64,000 nt of DNA from the NCBI GenBank assembly GCA_026874595.1, contig CM049320.1:13889488-13953487 (forward strand), written 5' to 3'. The number at the start of each line of letters is the position of its first letter. Position 1 is the first letter of the stretch. The notes beneath the pieces were generated by a model. It was not told the DNA's origin. It ran no database searches and saw only the letters and a list, made by a program, of their open reading frames with translations. Shown one piece after another: positions 49,011-59,867 of the stretch. The translations under genes and the position numbers were made by a program. The DNA comes from Sipunculus nudus (Eukaryota > Annelida > Sipuncula > Golfingiida > Sipunculidae).

Positions 49011-49272
49011 CTTCGGTTTCCCAATTGTTTACAACTGCGCTGTGTTTAAAGAACGGGAAACCCCTCCTCAAAGGGTGATTTAAATGGAATCCCCCCGTGA
49101 TTGGTGCGCGGCGCGACTGCTGGATCGCTACACTGAGCGATTCGGAGAAATCGCGTCCGCGCTCGCCTCCGCGTCCGCGTCCGCGCATATGGAAACGCTC
49201 CAGTTATTTTTCCATACTATCGATTTTTACCGCGTCCGCCTCCGCGTCCGCGCATATGGAAACGCAGCTTTA

Positions 49273-49642
49273 GGGTGCTTTTCCATGTGCGCGGCAGAAA
49301 CTGCCGCACGTCAAACGCATGCGTTTGCCGCGCGGCCAGTCCTTTTCCATGTGAGCGTTTGCCGCGCGGCAGCCGCGCGGCAAAAACATGCCTTCCTGTC
49401 ACAAATGAGCAGACTAAAACATACGAATAAGGAGAAACCCCACATGTGACATCATTTAAGCGGAATTCCCCTGCGTTTGCCGCGCGGATTCCGCACTGCT
49501 GGATTCCAAAACTGACGCGTGCGTTTGCCGCGCGGCAATCGCATACATGGAAATAGCACATGACCTTTTTTACTGGTTGGATTTTCGCCGCGCGGCAGCC
49601 GCGCGGCAAACGCTTGCAAAACGCGTACATGGAAAAGCACCC
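49273..49642. mobile_element. Harbinger-type MITE, copy B
   Basis: 370 bp with TIRs GGGTGCTTTTCCATGT and ACATGGAAAAGCACCC. It is flanked by TTA at 49270-49272 and TTA at 49643-49645. It has more GCCGCGCGGC palindromes than copy A, otherwise the same order of blocks. Confidence 0.88.
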
Positions 49643-49645
49643 TTA

Positions 49646-50700
49646 CACTGAAGCTGCTTGATATTGCAGGCTGATGTATTTACAAACACAGAGGCTGGGC
49701 ACTATAGGCTGTATATGAGCATCACTCGAAAATTGTACTTATTTCTTCGTTACATTGGATTATTTTTAAACTTTACAGATGAAACTTTCATAACAAAGAA
49801 AAGATGTTCTTGGACTAGAGTAGGGACAAGTATTTTTTCTGAGGAGTTTATTCAGATTACTCACAAGAACATGATTTACTTATATTATGGACACGTGTAT
49901 CTTTTAATGTTATATCCATTTACCATTCTGTCTGTATAATAATGAAAATTAAACTATCAGTATATATATTATGTGTAAAAACGGTATATATATATATATA
50001 TATACCGTTAAAGAATATTTTCAATTCTGATTATGCAAACAAAAGTACAGCTGAATGGAGCTATTGGTAGTGTCACAATGTTTATCCTAAATTTCAAATA
50101 GCTAATTACTCTGCTGATATCAGTTCTCATATACAAAATTTATGCAGGCACACCCTGAACTGGATCAAATATGAAGCTTATTGATGACTTTATATGGCAT
50201 AGCTGATCACAGAGGTCCACATCAGTACACATTCTGATGGATATAACCCACGGATGACACATCTTTTGTAAGCACTACAATAATTAATTAAGCTTATTTA
50301 CGTGACACTTTTGACAATATGATAAAATGTTTCAAACTTCAAAATCTTGTTTAAAAACTTTTTTAGACAAACAATACAATTGCCAAATTCCTCTTTTTTC
50401 TTTTCACTGACTACCCCTTATCAGCCAATATGCAGAGCCCACTCTCCCTTAAAAATGTTAGCCATAATTTTAGCCACATTAAATTTTAATAGCGGTAACT
50501 ACATATAACAATTATCTATTACAGTACTTGGCAATTTATACTTTCAGTGGATTACAATGCATTGTTCAGATAATACACACTGTTCAGTTAAATTATGTAT
50601 GTGGAGGTATAGGTGTAAAAAGTTTTAAAATGTCCTGCAGTTATTTAAGGTTAAAACATGTTTAGTACATTAACACTGAAACCGACTGCCAGGATGAAGC
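49646..50700. other. AT-rich region, no gene
   Basis: A self-complementary ACGGTATATATATATATATATATACCGT-like run lies at about 49981-50008. No coding seen. Confidence 0.5.
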
Positions 50701-50740
50701 TTGTCATAAATTCTTGCCCTATAAGATCCAGGATAGATAC

Positions 50741-53210
50741 CTTTGGCAACATGCCTCACATCAAACCAATGAAGAATCGGTGGGTTTTCCTCCCGCATCC
50801 ACTTTTTCACTGAAGAATGGCGGTCAGTGGTCAGGCTCATGATGTTAGCATCTTGGGCTTCCAGGAAGGCACATGCCACGTTGAAGCCCCTCAAGTTCCA
50901 TGGCATAGGATGATTTGACCTCGTTGCTCTGAAATGAAACCCAAAAAAAATTTGCAGGATGTTAGACCAACCTTATTTCTCAATGCATACATAATGCTTT
51001 CACACAATTAATACATCTGTAAAATACAGGAATTATTATACTGCAATTTTTGTTACACATCATCAAACTTTATTTTGGAGCATGATGTAACAAGAATTCA
51101 TTTATTTTTTGACAGGCATGAGTGTGTACCAATTAAAAATATCCTGAAAATTCCTGAAAGTATCTTAGGTGTAAAAAACTATTTAAGTAAGATCTCTACA
51201 GATTTGCACTGATAATATAAGTCATCAGACCACTTGAGAAATTCAATTTTTTTATATCTGTTCCATACCTGCACCAGCTCAAAGTGGAGAACTTTGTCTC
51301 GCTTCAGGTCCATGAAAGAATAACTTCCATATTTCGCTGTGTGTCCAGGGGAACAGCATCGTGCATCCCCTCCCAGTTTAAGGGCCTCGGATCGCACCTC
51401 CTGAAGCATGTTCGACTGTTGTCGTGTCCACACCGACAGAACAGCAGGAATCAGATAGTGACTCTGAAGGTTCATGTATGTCCTGTATGTGATACAGGCA
51501 AGATTTATGTGCCTCATAGAATTGAGTCTTTTTGCTGGGCTGGAACCACTAAAAAGTATTCCAGCAGCAATGGCGATGTTGCCAAGGGGCAACGTTCCCT
51601 GGCTTGGCTGGCTTTGCCATTCACTGTAATGGCCAAATGGACACAACCGTTTGATGACTGCCATGCTTCCTACCATCGTCTTCAAAATAACACTGCAGGG
51701 CTTCGTGCACTCGGGACACACAGCAAGGAGGCTTAACAGAGAGGATTCGAACACCAAAAATTTCCTTTCCTTCACTGAACCTGGCATCGTTCCGGTCAGT
51801 TCCTCACCACTGTAAACAAATTGGGGGTACATATAATTCACAATTTTTGTTATTATGAAGTTCTGACTCTGTGATATTTATTCCATAAAATTATATATAC
51901 ATTAGGTAGATGAAAGAATCAGATTATCTTTTTTAACGTGTAAAAAGTACATGTAAAAATATTACTTCGTCTTAACTATAGCAGATCTAATTTACTTGGG
52001 TAAATTATGTAATTTAAAACTGGAAAACTTACATCTCTTCATCAGGCTCCTCTTCCTCATCACTCTCTTCATCCAGCTTTTCATCTGTTAGCATCTCCTC
52101 TGTGGGATACTGGTACTGGCACTGGGCGGGGCAGTAACAAGGTGCACTGGATCCCACGCGTCCTGGAAAACATTTGTCGGGAAGTCTGGCATCCAACTGG
52201 TGTAGTCACTGGCTGATGCTGTGCAGTAAAGTCACAACTCTGGGAAGGTAACGAGCTCTCAAATCCAGTCATTGTAGGGGAAAACAAGGGGGCATTCTCC
52301 TGCTCTGATTCCATGTCACTGTCAGCACTGTCTGTTTCCTCTGTAGCATCTAGCTCAGCTTGGACCTAGAGATGAGTAAAATTATGTAAGGTATAGAAAA
52401 GAATGCATCTAAATATTATAGTAGGTCTGAAAATTACAGTCATGGTGAAAAAGTACACATTTATTTAGAGTCAATTGCTTAAATTTAAAAAGCTCCACAA
52501 CTGGAGATAAATGAGATGAAAATTCATATAATACAATAATATAATACGTTTATTTCAGGTGTGATATATTGTCAGTTGAGTGTTGAAATCCAATATATTA
52601 ATATACCAATGCAAGTTGTCACGAGTTGGCAGCGGTCCACCGCACACGCATATATGTAACATTCTGCATCAGATAATCCTAACGTTTATAAACAATTATG
52701 GGTTCATACAACAGCATGATTTTGAAGTAAAACAAGTAAATTCAACAAATATACATGTATAAATATAACTGTAATATTCTATGAAATAAAAATCCTTGTT
52801 AAATGCTTACGGTCGCTGTCACGGCACTCCGGGCGATAATGGGGGTATTTGTTAAACTGTCACCGCTATTGGGAACTTGCCTGCAAATTTGCCCGCTTTG
52901 CAACTGCTAAACTTTTCCTTTCGGGTTTCTCCATTGGTTGGAGTTTTAGCTTCAACGTTGGCATTGCGTCTTCTTTCAGCAGAAGACGGCAATTGTTTTG
53001 TTTGGCCAGCTTGCGATTTTTCGTGAAGCTATCGTCCATGAAGTGGACCTCGCATAACCTGGAGTGCGTTGTGGGTTTAAAGCCTTTCCTCCCAACATTC
53101 GCAATCCAGATAGCTAGCAATTTCTTTCTAGATGACTCCAGTGGAAACTGGAACATTGCCAGGCCCATTCCTGATGCATTGTTACAATCCACCGCTACGC
53201 ATAAACCCAT
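50741..53210 (-). pseudogene. THAP-domain DDE-like transposase, N-terminal part
   Basis: Exon 1 (53210 to about 52812) begins MGLCVAVDCNN. It is a THAP zinc finger, C4-x4-C9-x43-C53-x2-H56, with the conserved Pro (FPLES) and AMPTL (residues 82-86, the AVPTL box). Its frame slips near 52868 before an ACC|GTAAGC donor. Exon 2 (about 52368-52032) is acidic and slips once before a GAGAT|GTAAGT donor. Exon 3 (51809-51269) holds FLVFESSLLSLLAVCPECTK, CPFGH, GDARCCSPGHTAKYGSYSFM and ends CAG|GTATGG. Exon 4 (50928-50741) holds SNEVKSSYAMELEG, then after a slip LTTDRHSSVKKWMREENPPI and HWFDVRHVAK. Splice phases 2-to-3 and 3-to-4 agree. The rest of the protein is missing downstream. The related locus at 16310-17960 shows what should follow. 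Confidence 0.8.
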
Positions 53211-53219
53211 GATGGTCAA

Positions 53220-53800
53220 GACGAGAACAAAGACAGTCGTGATACGCGTTTTTACACAGGAGTGAGTGACCGGGGCTGCTGCAGCGAGGCACTGAGCTGT
53301 TTGTCTTCTCTGACGTCACAGGTCATTAAGGGGACGGAGCCAGCTGACTGGCAGTTTGAAATCAACGGTCACTACTGGACAGTACTAAACCTCAAAATAT
53401 TCATAATTAAAAAAAAATTTGAACAAGTAGGGAAACGGTTAGGGGTAAAATTGCACTGTTAATCCAATTATGTATACAGCTTAATCGTTTCATTTGAGCT
53501 TTAAACTTGCAGGTGGGGGTATATGTACATTTATGTCATTTAGTCAGTGCATATTACCATGTTTGCCTTAGGACTGTGAAATTTGACATTTCATTACGGG
53601 TATATCCTCACTCTAAATAGGAGAAACACTGTCTTTAAAATCTATTTTGTTGTGCTTTCGGTTCTTTCTCTCTGATGAATTTTTGTTGATGTAGTTGGGT
53701 CTTTTTCGCTGAGGAGATTTGTCAGGGGTAAGAGTAAGACTTCTTTTGGCTTTTGTCTTTTTAGTTTGTGTCTTTTTTTCATGAGAGTTTAATTTTTTGC
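53220..53800. other. Upstream flank of the THAP gene
   Basis: No coding beyond short frames. It could hold the promoter and 5' terminus of the THAP element, but I could not identify TIRs. Confidence 0.3.
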
Positions 53801-53803
53801 AAA

Positions 53804-55070
53804 TTAAATTTCTTCATCCACTTTAAATAGTTCTTTCTCACTCTCAATACAGAAGTCAGGTCCAAGATCATACTCGTCCTCACCATCTTCATTTTGTTTG
53901 AGACCCCCGATTTGCAAGAAGTTAGGGAGATCTGCCTCTGATTTCCCAGCTGTCAAAAGATATTGTACTTGACTTATTGTAAGGCAGGCCTTTCTTTCTA
54001 GAGCCCTCTTTGGTGGCAGCCAGCTGTGGGGTTGTCTGTTTTCCTTGGTCCTCCTGTTGGGATTTATAACTGAAATCAGGCGCATTTCGTCAAAACTTAG
54101 AGGCAGATGTCGCAGTGATGGAGGGCAGTACAATAACGTAATGATTTTAGCATACAAATATTTGTTTACATTGCAGAAATTTGTATCATGATTTTCCCTC
54201 AAATACAAACAGGTTTCCCAAAAACTTCTGATTTGTTGTAACAAAATCTACAATTTTGTTATGGTTTATCCCATGGTTATGAGGTAAGAAATCATTGTCA
54301 CCCAGGCACAACAAAAATGCCACTTTTATGGATATATATCTGTCATCATAGGCATGTTCAAGTGTTTCTCCTATTTTGGTGATATTAAACACATCAAATT
54401 TGCCATGTTGCTTTTGTGATATGACATATAGTCGATGACAAAAGACTGAGTTATCACAACGTGGCCAGAAGAGTGATACAGCAACCATATGGATGGGGAT
54501 GGAATCTATGTCTGCAAATGTAACTACACTCACGACAATATCGCCAACTTCTAACCATTTAATGGTCTCTTTAAGCCAATCTGCTTGACTCATTTCTGCT
54601 TTTCCTTTCCTTTTTTTGACATTGTCATGCTCTTCCTGAGACTGAAATTTGGTTGTAGGACTCCAGAATCTAATAATTATATCTAGCTGCTTGTCCATGG
54701 CAACATTTTTTTTCTCGTCAACCATCAAGGAGAATGGTGCTTTACTTTTATTTATGGTCCCAGGCCATGTGACATTTCATATGACACCTTGGTAGAACCT
54801 AAGGTGAAGGTCTTTGTCACCAGATCATCAGGAAACATTTTCTTAAAGGTTTAGCAAGATCGTCATAGGAAGCATATGAAGAGTTAGCCTGTGCAACTTT
54901 CATGGTCCACACAAGCGACCCCGCCATTTGTTAGCTGAATATTTTTTGTGACCATCTTCATCTCTTGTGAATGTTAATTTTACTTGAGATTTGCCTGATT
55001 TGGCCAAGCTGGCACTTTTGTGTTTCCTCCCCTTTGCATGTTGCTTCACTTTGATAAGTGCACTATTTGA
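53804..55070 (-). pseudogene. hAT-like N-terminus fused to XPG-like ORF
   Basis: Minus strand. From about 55060 to 54730, coding-like blocks KVKQHAKGRKHKSASLAKSG, LVWTMKVAQANSSYASYDDL and FTLGSTKVSYEMSHGLGP, with stops and slips, resemble a BED/hAT transposase N-terminus. An open frame then runs 54728-54186, starting with the hAT-like VDEKKNVAMDKQLDIIIRFW. It passes without a break into DWLKETIKWLEVGDIVVSVV, then HGKFDVFNITKI and LCLGDNDFLPH, which resemble an XPG/FEN-like nuclease family (GDNDF would be the conserved Gly-Asp motif). A second frame, 54244-53804, continues it (YCPPSLRHLPLSFDEMRLIS, KACLTISQVQYLLTAGKSEA, EYDLGPDFCIESEKELF). The fusion is seen; the family names are inference. 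Confidence 0.5.
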
Positions 55071-55099
55071 TATGTCCAGCAGTTTGTATAGTCCAACTC

Positions 55100-56185
55100 C
55101 CCACTAATTCTGCACATATTATCTACTCCAGTCGCAGCATTTTGTTTCTGAGGAGACTGTTCCATGTTTTACTCATTAGGTTCAAGATGGCAGCACCGTC
55201 GTTGGTGAAAGATTGTGTATGTAAGGTCTCAAAAGACTGCAACGCCAAGGTTTTTCACGGAAAAGAATCGTCTGCGTTTTGCTGAATTTTGCAGTCCTGC
55301 TTTACCCGGTCCAAAGGACTTGCAGAGAGGCGACAGCTACTTGTAGCGGTAACATTTGTTCCAGTGGCAATGTTTTCCCCGAGGTGCTTCTGCACGAGGG
55401 ATTATGTCAGAAGGGAGAACGATGGATTTTTAATTAGTTTTACAAAAGCACGCATATTGGGTATCAAATGAGAGCCCAGGAAATTTCTGACACAACAGTG
55501 CAATTTTAACATCTTTTAACATCGGCACAGTTTATTTCAACTCTAAGAGCTCTTTTATTTGCACGGTTACCATGGTAACTCCAAAAAGTAGTCATAATTT
55601 CAAAAAAAAAACAAGCTTGTTTATTTGCTGGTTAATCCAATGTTGATATTAAGGAGTAAACATATTGCAAGCTTCCCACAGCTTGCAGACCCTAGCTCAA
55701 TAAGGCCAGTTGTATATATCAGTTTCAAGTTAGCATGTGTAACAACTTAAACTAAAGACCTTATTCAATTATTTCTAGATCCCCGATGAAAAGTCCTTCA
55801 TGAGCATGTAAGTGTAAATTTGATCCTCTTCTTCTAATTTGATATTAAACCACTCGGGATATCCTGGTACTTGAAAATAATCTAGAGAATTATGTTTACT
55901 ATTTGCTTTTGATACTTTTAAATGTAAAAATATAATTATGATATAATAGCGCAAAGTGCAAAGATGAATGATCTTGAATATTTTGAAAACAATATCATTA
56001 GTAACATCATAATGTACGTGGAAGAAAGTTATGCACCTGTAAGTGTTAGAATAAAAAATGTTTTTAAACTACACTGTAAAGTTGCAACCAGTAAGAAACA
56101 AATACTGTTCAAAATGTCAAGATAATATCAGAAATACAATATACCTTTTATTGAATTATATTATATATATATATATATATATATC

Positions 56186-56217
<32 letters not shown>

Positions 56218-56985
56218 CACTTAAGTATATATACGGTTGTAAAATGTTATGGATGTTTAGCGTATATAGTTATTTTAAACCAGTTAGAAATCTCATAGTA
56301 AACCAATATCTAATACTTATAAAAGGAATTCAGTTCACGTTTGTTCGCAGTGTTCTCTAAAACCGCGTTATGTACAATATTGTGCCATACATCATTTAAA
56401 AAGTTATTATCCCCGCAGTGACATAGGCGATATGAAAATAAATAATTTTTAATATACATATAATTTTGAGGGATTTTTTCCCTTTTTTTACCGAGCACAG
56501 CCGAACTGCCTTCGGCAATCACCAGAATGCGTGCATCGTGGTCACTTAACCTCTAACACTAAGTACTATTGTTCATATGAATAACACTTGCTTTCAATGA
56601 GGGATTTGACCCACGTGCGTGGTCAGTTAAAGAGAAAAACACATATGTTTCTCGCTTTATGAAATGGATAGTTCAACCCAGGAGGATTAATGACAAAACC
56701 TAATTCAAGGTCCCAATTTCAGGAACAGGCGTGGGCTGGGGTTGGGTGGGGTGGAGTGGTGTCTGGGGTTTCAGGCCTCAAAATTTGTCTGATACGATGA
56801 AAAAAACATTGCGGTGGTTGAAAATGAATACGGACCCTCTGCATGGAGTCCCGTTTGGTCCGCTTCTGCTACTCACGAGGTATGCATATTTCTGTTTCTT
56901 TATTCAGGCACAGTTTCCTTGCAACGTACATTTAATAAATCTTTCATGTGTTCTTCACATCAAACTAATCTTTATAAGTCCACCG
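55100..56985. other. No recognisable gene; (TA)n microsatellite
   Basis: A TA microsatellite lies at about 56160-56214. Plus-strand frames have no family signal. Confidence 0.5.
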
Positions 56986-56989
56986 ATAG

Positions 56990-57497
56990 AATCCAGTCAA
57001 ATATCATCGAAAACCTGAATGCCCCCGCGTCTCATTCCGGTTCGAAATGTCAACACCATCACTGGCAAGGTCATCAAGGTAAACATACCGGGGTATAAAT
57101 TTCTTGCAACGAGGACAGAATCACAAAATAAATGTTAAAAATATTGGAGCGACTGCAGGATCACTCACGCACTGTATCCACCAGATTATGAGTTTATACG
57201 GACGGACGGTATGATGTTAAGGATTCATGTAATTTAAAAGTAAGTGGCAAAATTAAGATACAAGCAGCTGTACATAGAAACGTTTTCTGTTCACAGAAGT
57301 GTTGTGCCTCAGAAAGGTGCGTGAGTTATTCTGCAGTCGTGCCAAAATGTTTACACATATCTTATGGAGACAGTTTCCCACTGAAAACCTATATTTTCTG
57401 TTAACTTTTAGAATTAAAAAAATGAACCAACATTTCACATCTCAGTTAATAAATCTCCCCAACCCCGGTAATAAGCCCGGCATACCGGGTCTATCAG

Positions 57498-57502
<5 letters not shown>
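56990..57502 (-). repeat. Repeat R1, uninterrupted copy
   Basis: Inverted partner of 32224-33430 without the Helitron insert. One end carries ACCCGGTATGCCGGG. The plus strand at 57019-57131 also reads as a short open piece (MPPRLIPVRNVNTITGKVIK, VNIPGYKFLATRTESQNKC), possibly a decayed exon of the parent element. A TA microsatellite follows at 57500-57555. Confidence 0.7.

Positions 57503-57555
<53 letters not shown>
57500..57555. repeat. (TA)n microsatellite
   Basis: About 27 uninterrupted TA dinucleotides, directly at the end of repeat R1. Confidence 0.95.
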
Positions 57556-57558
<3 letters not shown>

Positions 57559-57829
57559 GTTCTTCCTAGGCTGTTAGCAATGCACTGAGGGCAAAGTGCT
57601 CGATGGTATAACCAGAGCGTATAAATATATATTATGTGTAAGGGATCAAACGATTGTAGGCATCGTGTTTACCAATTAGTTTCGTACCGTTGTACGGCAC
57701 TCTTCAGAACGGTATGACGTGAGGGGTTGAATTTAGATTTTAGGCAGTGTCTGAAGGGTGTTGTCAACCTGTTGTTCAGTCTGCAATAGTAATCAGTAAA
57801 TAATATCTGAAGTCATGTTTTCCTTTTCT

Positions 57830-59780
57830 CCAGTGCCCTGGCTTTGTGCTCCTCTGTCTGTCGCATTTGTTCTTCAGCTGCCTTTCTTTGTTGCTCTTTG
57901 ATGTCTGTCTGCCATTGTTTTAATGCTTTTCTCACAGTCTCTACTTTCCTCTGCAGGTCTTGTTTTGGAGCCACTATTCAGTTTTATTGTGGCTAAACAT
58001 TATGTATGCCCCCTTCCAATTATACTTATGCCTGGTTTCTCTTTCATTAGCCTGTCCAGATGACTATATATGCTCTCTGAAAATTTGTCATGTTTGCAGC
58101 CCCTGCATCTTTTCCTTCAGTTTCAGAGTCACTGTTTCCCATCGCTCTCCTTTTAGAGGATCCTCTTGAACAACTTTACCATTGCAGTTGGCATTTTATT
58201 TAAGATAACCTCCGCTTTTCCATCATGCATCCATGGTACTATAAGCTTTTTAAAGATCTTTTCACTTTCCAAGGAAGAATTATCTTGGAAACTTAATTTA
58301 GATTCCCCAGTGAGAAATTGTGTTGTGACTTCACTTGCTATTATTATGAAGTCTATAACTTCCTGGTCTCGAGATCCTATATCAGCCAAATGGATTAATG
58401 AACCCTCAATTGAGGACTATAGGGGAACTGTGATTAACTATAACACTAGGTCAAGTGCCTTGCATTCTGAAATGTCCTCTGGTACTTTTATGTCATGTAG
58501 AACATATTTTAGCAACCTATTTTGGGCAACCTTCCAAAAATGTTGTCATTGGCTCTGACAGATAGAAAACGCTGGCTGCATTCTGGAAAAGGATGTTGAA
58601 TCTGTTACTACTGATAGGTTGGATTTGCACACATCTGAAGCCTTCGGCTCTCAATTGATCTGTCATGTATGGTGAAAATGGTCATTACATCATGATTATT
58701 CATCAACACCTTGTGCAATTGCTTTTGATGCAGTTTTTATTAACCTTGTTGCACCTGGTTCTGATGCTTTCAAATATGTCTTGTCAAATATTGCCAACTC
58801 TCCATCAAAGAAACCCTTTTCTGCTTCTAGGAATGAGGAAGATGCTGTATCCGCCAAGTGAAGCAGACCATGCAATCCACAAAAAAAGTTACACAGTTTT
58901 CAAGAAATTCTTTAAATATCGGTCATCTGTTCATACTTTTTAATGTTGAGTGGCAAGGTCTTCTAAAAGCTGGTTGAACTTTGTATGTGTGCTAGCTCTG
59001 TCAGACATGGTGCTTGTTATGTTAACCAATATCTGTGTGACTTTCAGGCTTTCACCTGAATGTAAATCATCTTCTACCTACATCTCTGAGGATTTGCTGG
59101 AACGTTTGTTAAGTATCCTATACTGATTTCGACGCGATATTTCTTACGCATTAAACATAAAAATTCCCTTCATCATCACTCGCATGAAAGCCCTCATACT
59201 TTTTACCAAAATTTGAGGTATTATCAGTAAGCAGTCCTATAGGCCCTTTCTCTTTGGAATTTCTCCTGCTAGCTGTCTTTGTGCGAGGCACTATTTCATA
59301 ATATTAAAGTAATAAATGGTTGATTTGAAAGTTGATAAATGGTTGGTAAATGACTTATTCTCTTATCATCTAGCCGAAGCATACTTTCAATCACAGAAGG
59401 TATTTGCCCAGTTGGAACATTGTGATTGAAAAGGCTGAATACACTGTCTTTCATGATCAATAAATTGACCCTTGTCTTCCTTTTTGTGAATTGTTTCTTC
59501 CACCACCTCCCTCAACCAATCTTTTTTCTTCCTGGGTTTCTTTAATTTCTTTGTTCTTCTTTTTCCAATGGCTCCTTTTGGTTTTGAATAATACCATTAA
59601 AGTAAAGTATTTTTCTTCATTTTGTTGCAATTTTGCTTCAATTTTAGCCGTTTTGTCTCACGATAACTAACTTGAGATCCTTTCCGTTTTAATTCAGCAT
59701 TATTTTGTGCTTTGCGTCTCTGTAACTCTATATTTGATGGTTCTACGCTCTTCAACTCCTCAACAGTTTCTTTGTATTTT
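57830..59780 (-). pseudogene. Decayed coiled-coil ORF, unassigned
   Basis: The minus strand shows coding-like blocks in order. 59700-59470 is lysine-rich (KRKGSQVSYRETKRLKLKQN). About 58830-58740 reads EKGFFDGELAIFDKTYLKAS. 58389-58153 is an open frame reading IGSRDQEVIDFIIIASEVTT, SEKIFKKLIVPWMHDGKAEV. 57960-57830 is a helical coiled-coil stretch (LQRKVETVRKALKQWQTDIK, AAEEQMRQTEEHKARALEK). Stops separate them. I recall similar uncharacterised invertebrate proteins but cannot name the family; it may be transposon-borne. Confidence 0.4.
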
Positions 59781-59867
59781 TCTTTGACTGGCTATGCCTT
59801 TCTTTTTTCAGTGCTTCTAGTTCGTCACATGTTCTTTTCGTTGTATTCAATTCAACTGATAATTATA

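Larger units (their letters stand above)
45537..49269 (+). mobile_element. PIF/Harbinger DNA transposon
   Basis: TIRs of about 39 bp: the left starts AGCTACGTTTCCATATGCGC, and the right, read inward, AGCTGCGTTTCCATATGCGC, with three differences over 39 bp. The 3-bp flanks are TAA (left) and TTA (right), consistent with the TWA target of this superfamily and one substitution. Subterminal copies of GCGTTTCCATATGCGC recur. It carries a DDE transposase on + and a MADF/BESS gene on -. Length 3,733 bp. Confidence 0.9.

Noticed and set aside
51284-51736. 150-codon plus-strand ORF
   Set aside because: Antisense shadow of the DDE exon, whose minus-strand frame has recognisable motifs and splice sites.
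52849-53265. 138-codon plus-strand ORF
   Set aside because: Antisense shadow of the THAP exon.
57040-57050. GGTTCGAAA as a tRNA or SINE B box
   Set aside because: No matching A box or cloverleaf around it; the sequence belongs to repeat R1.
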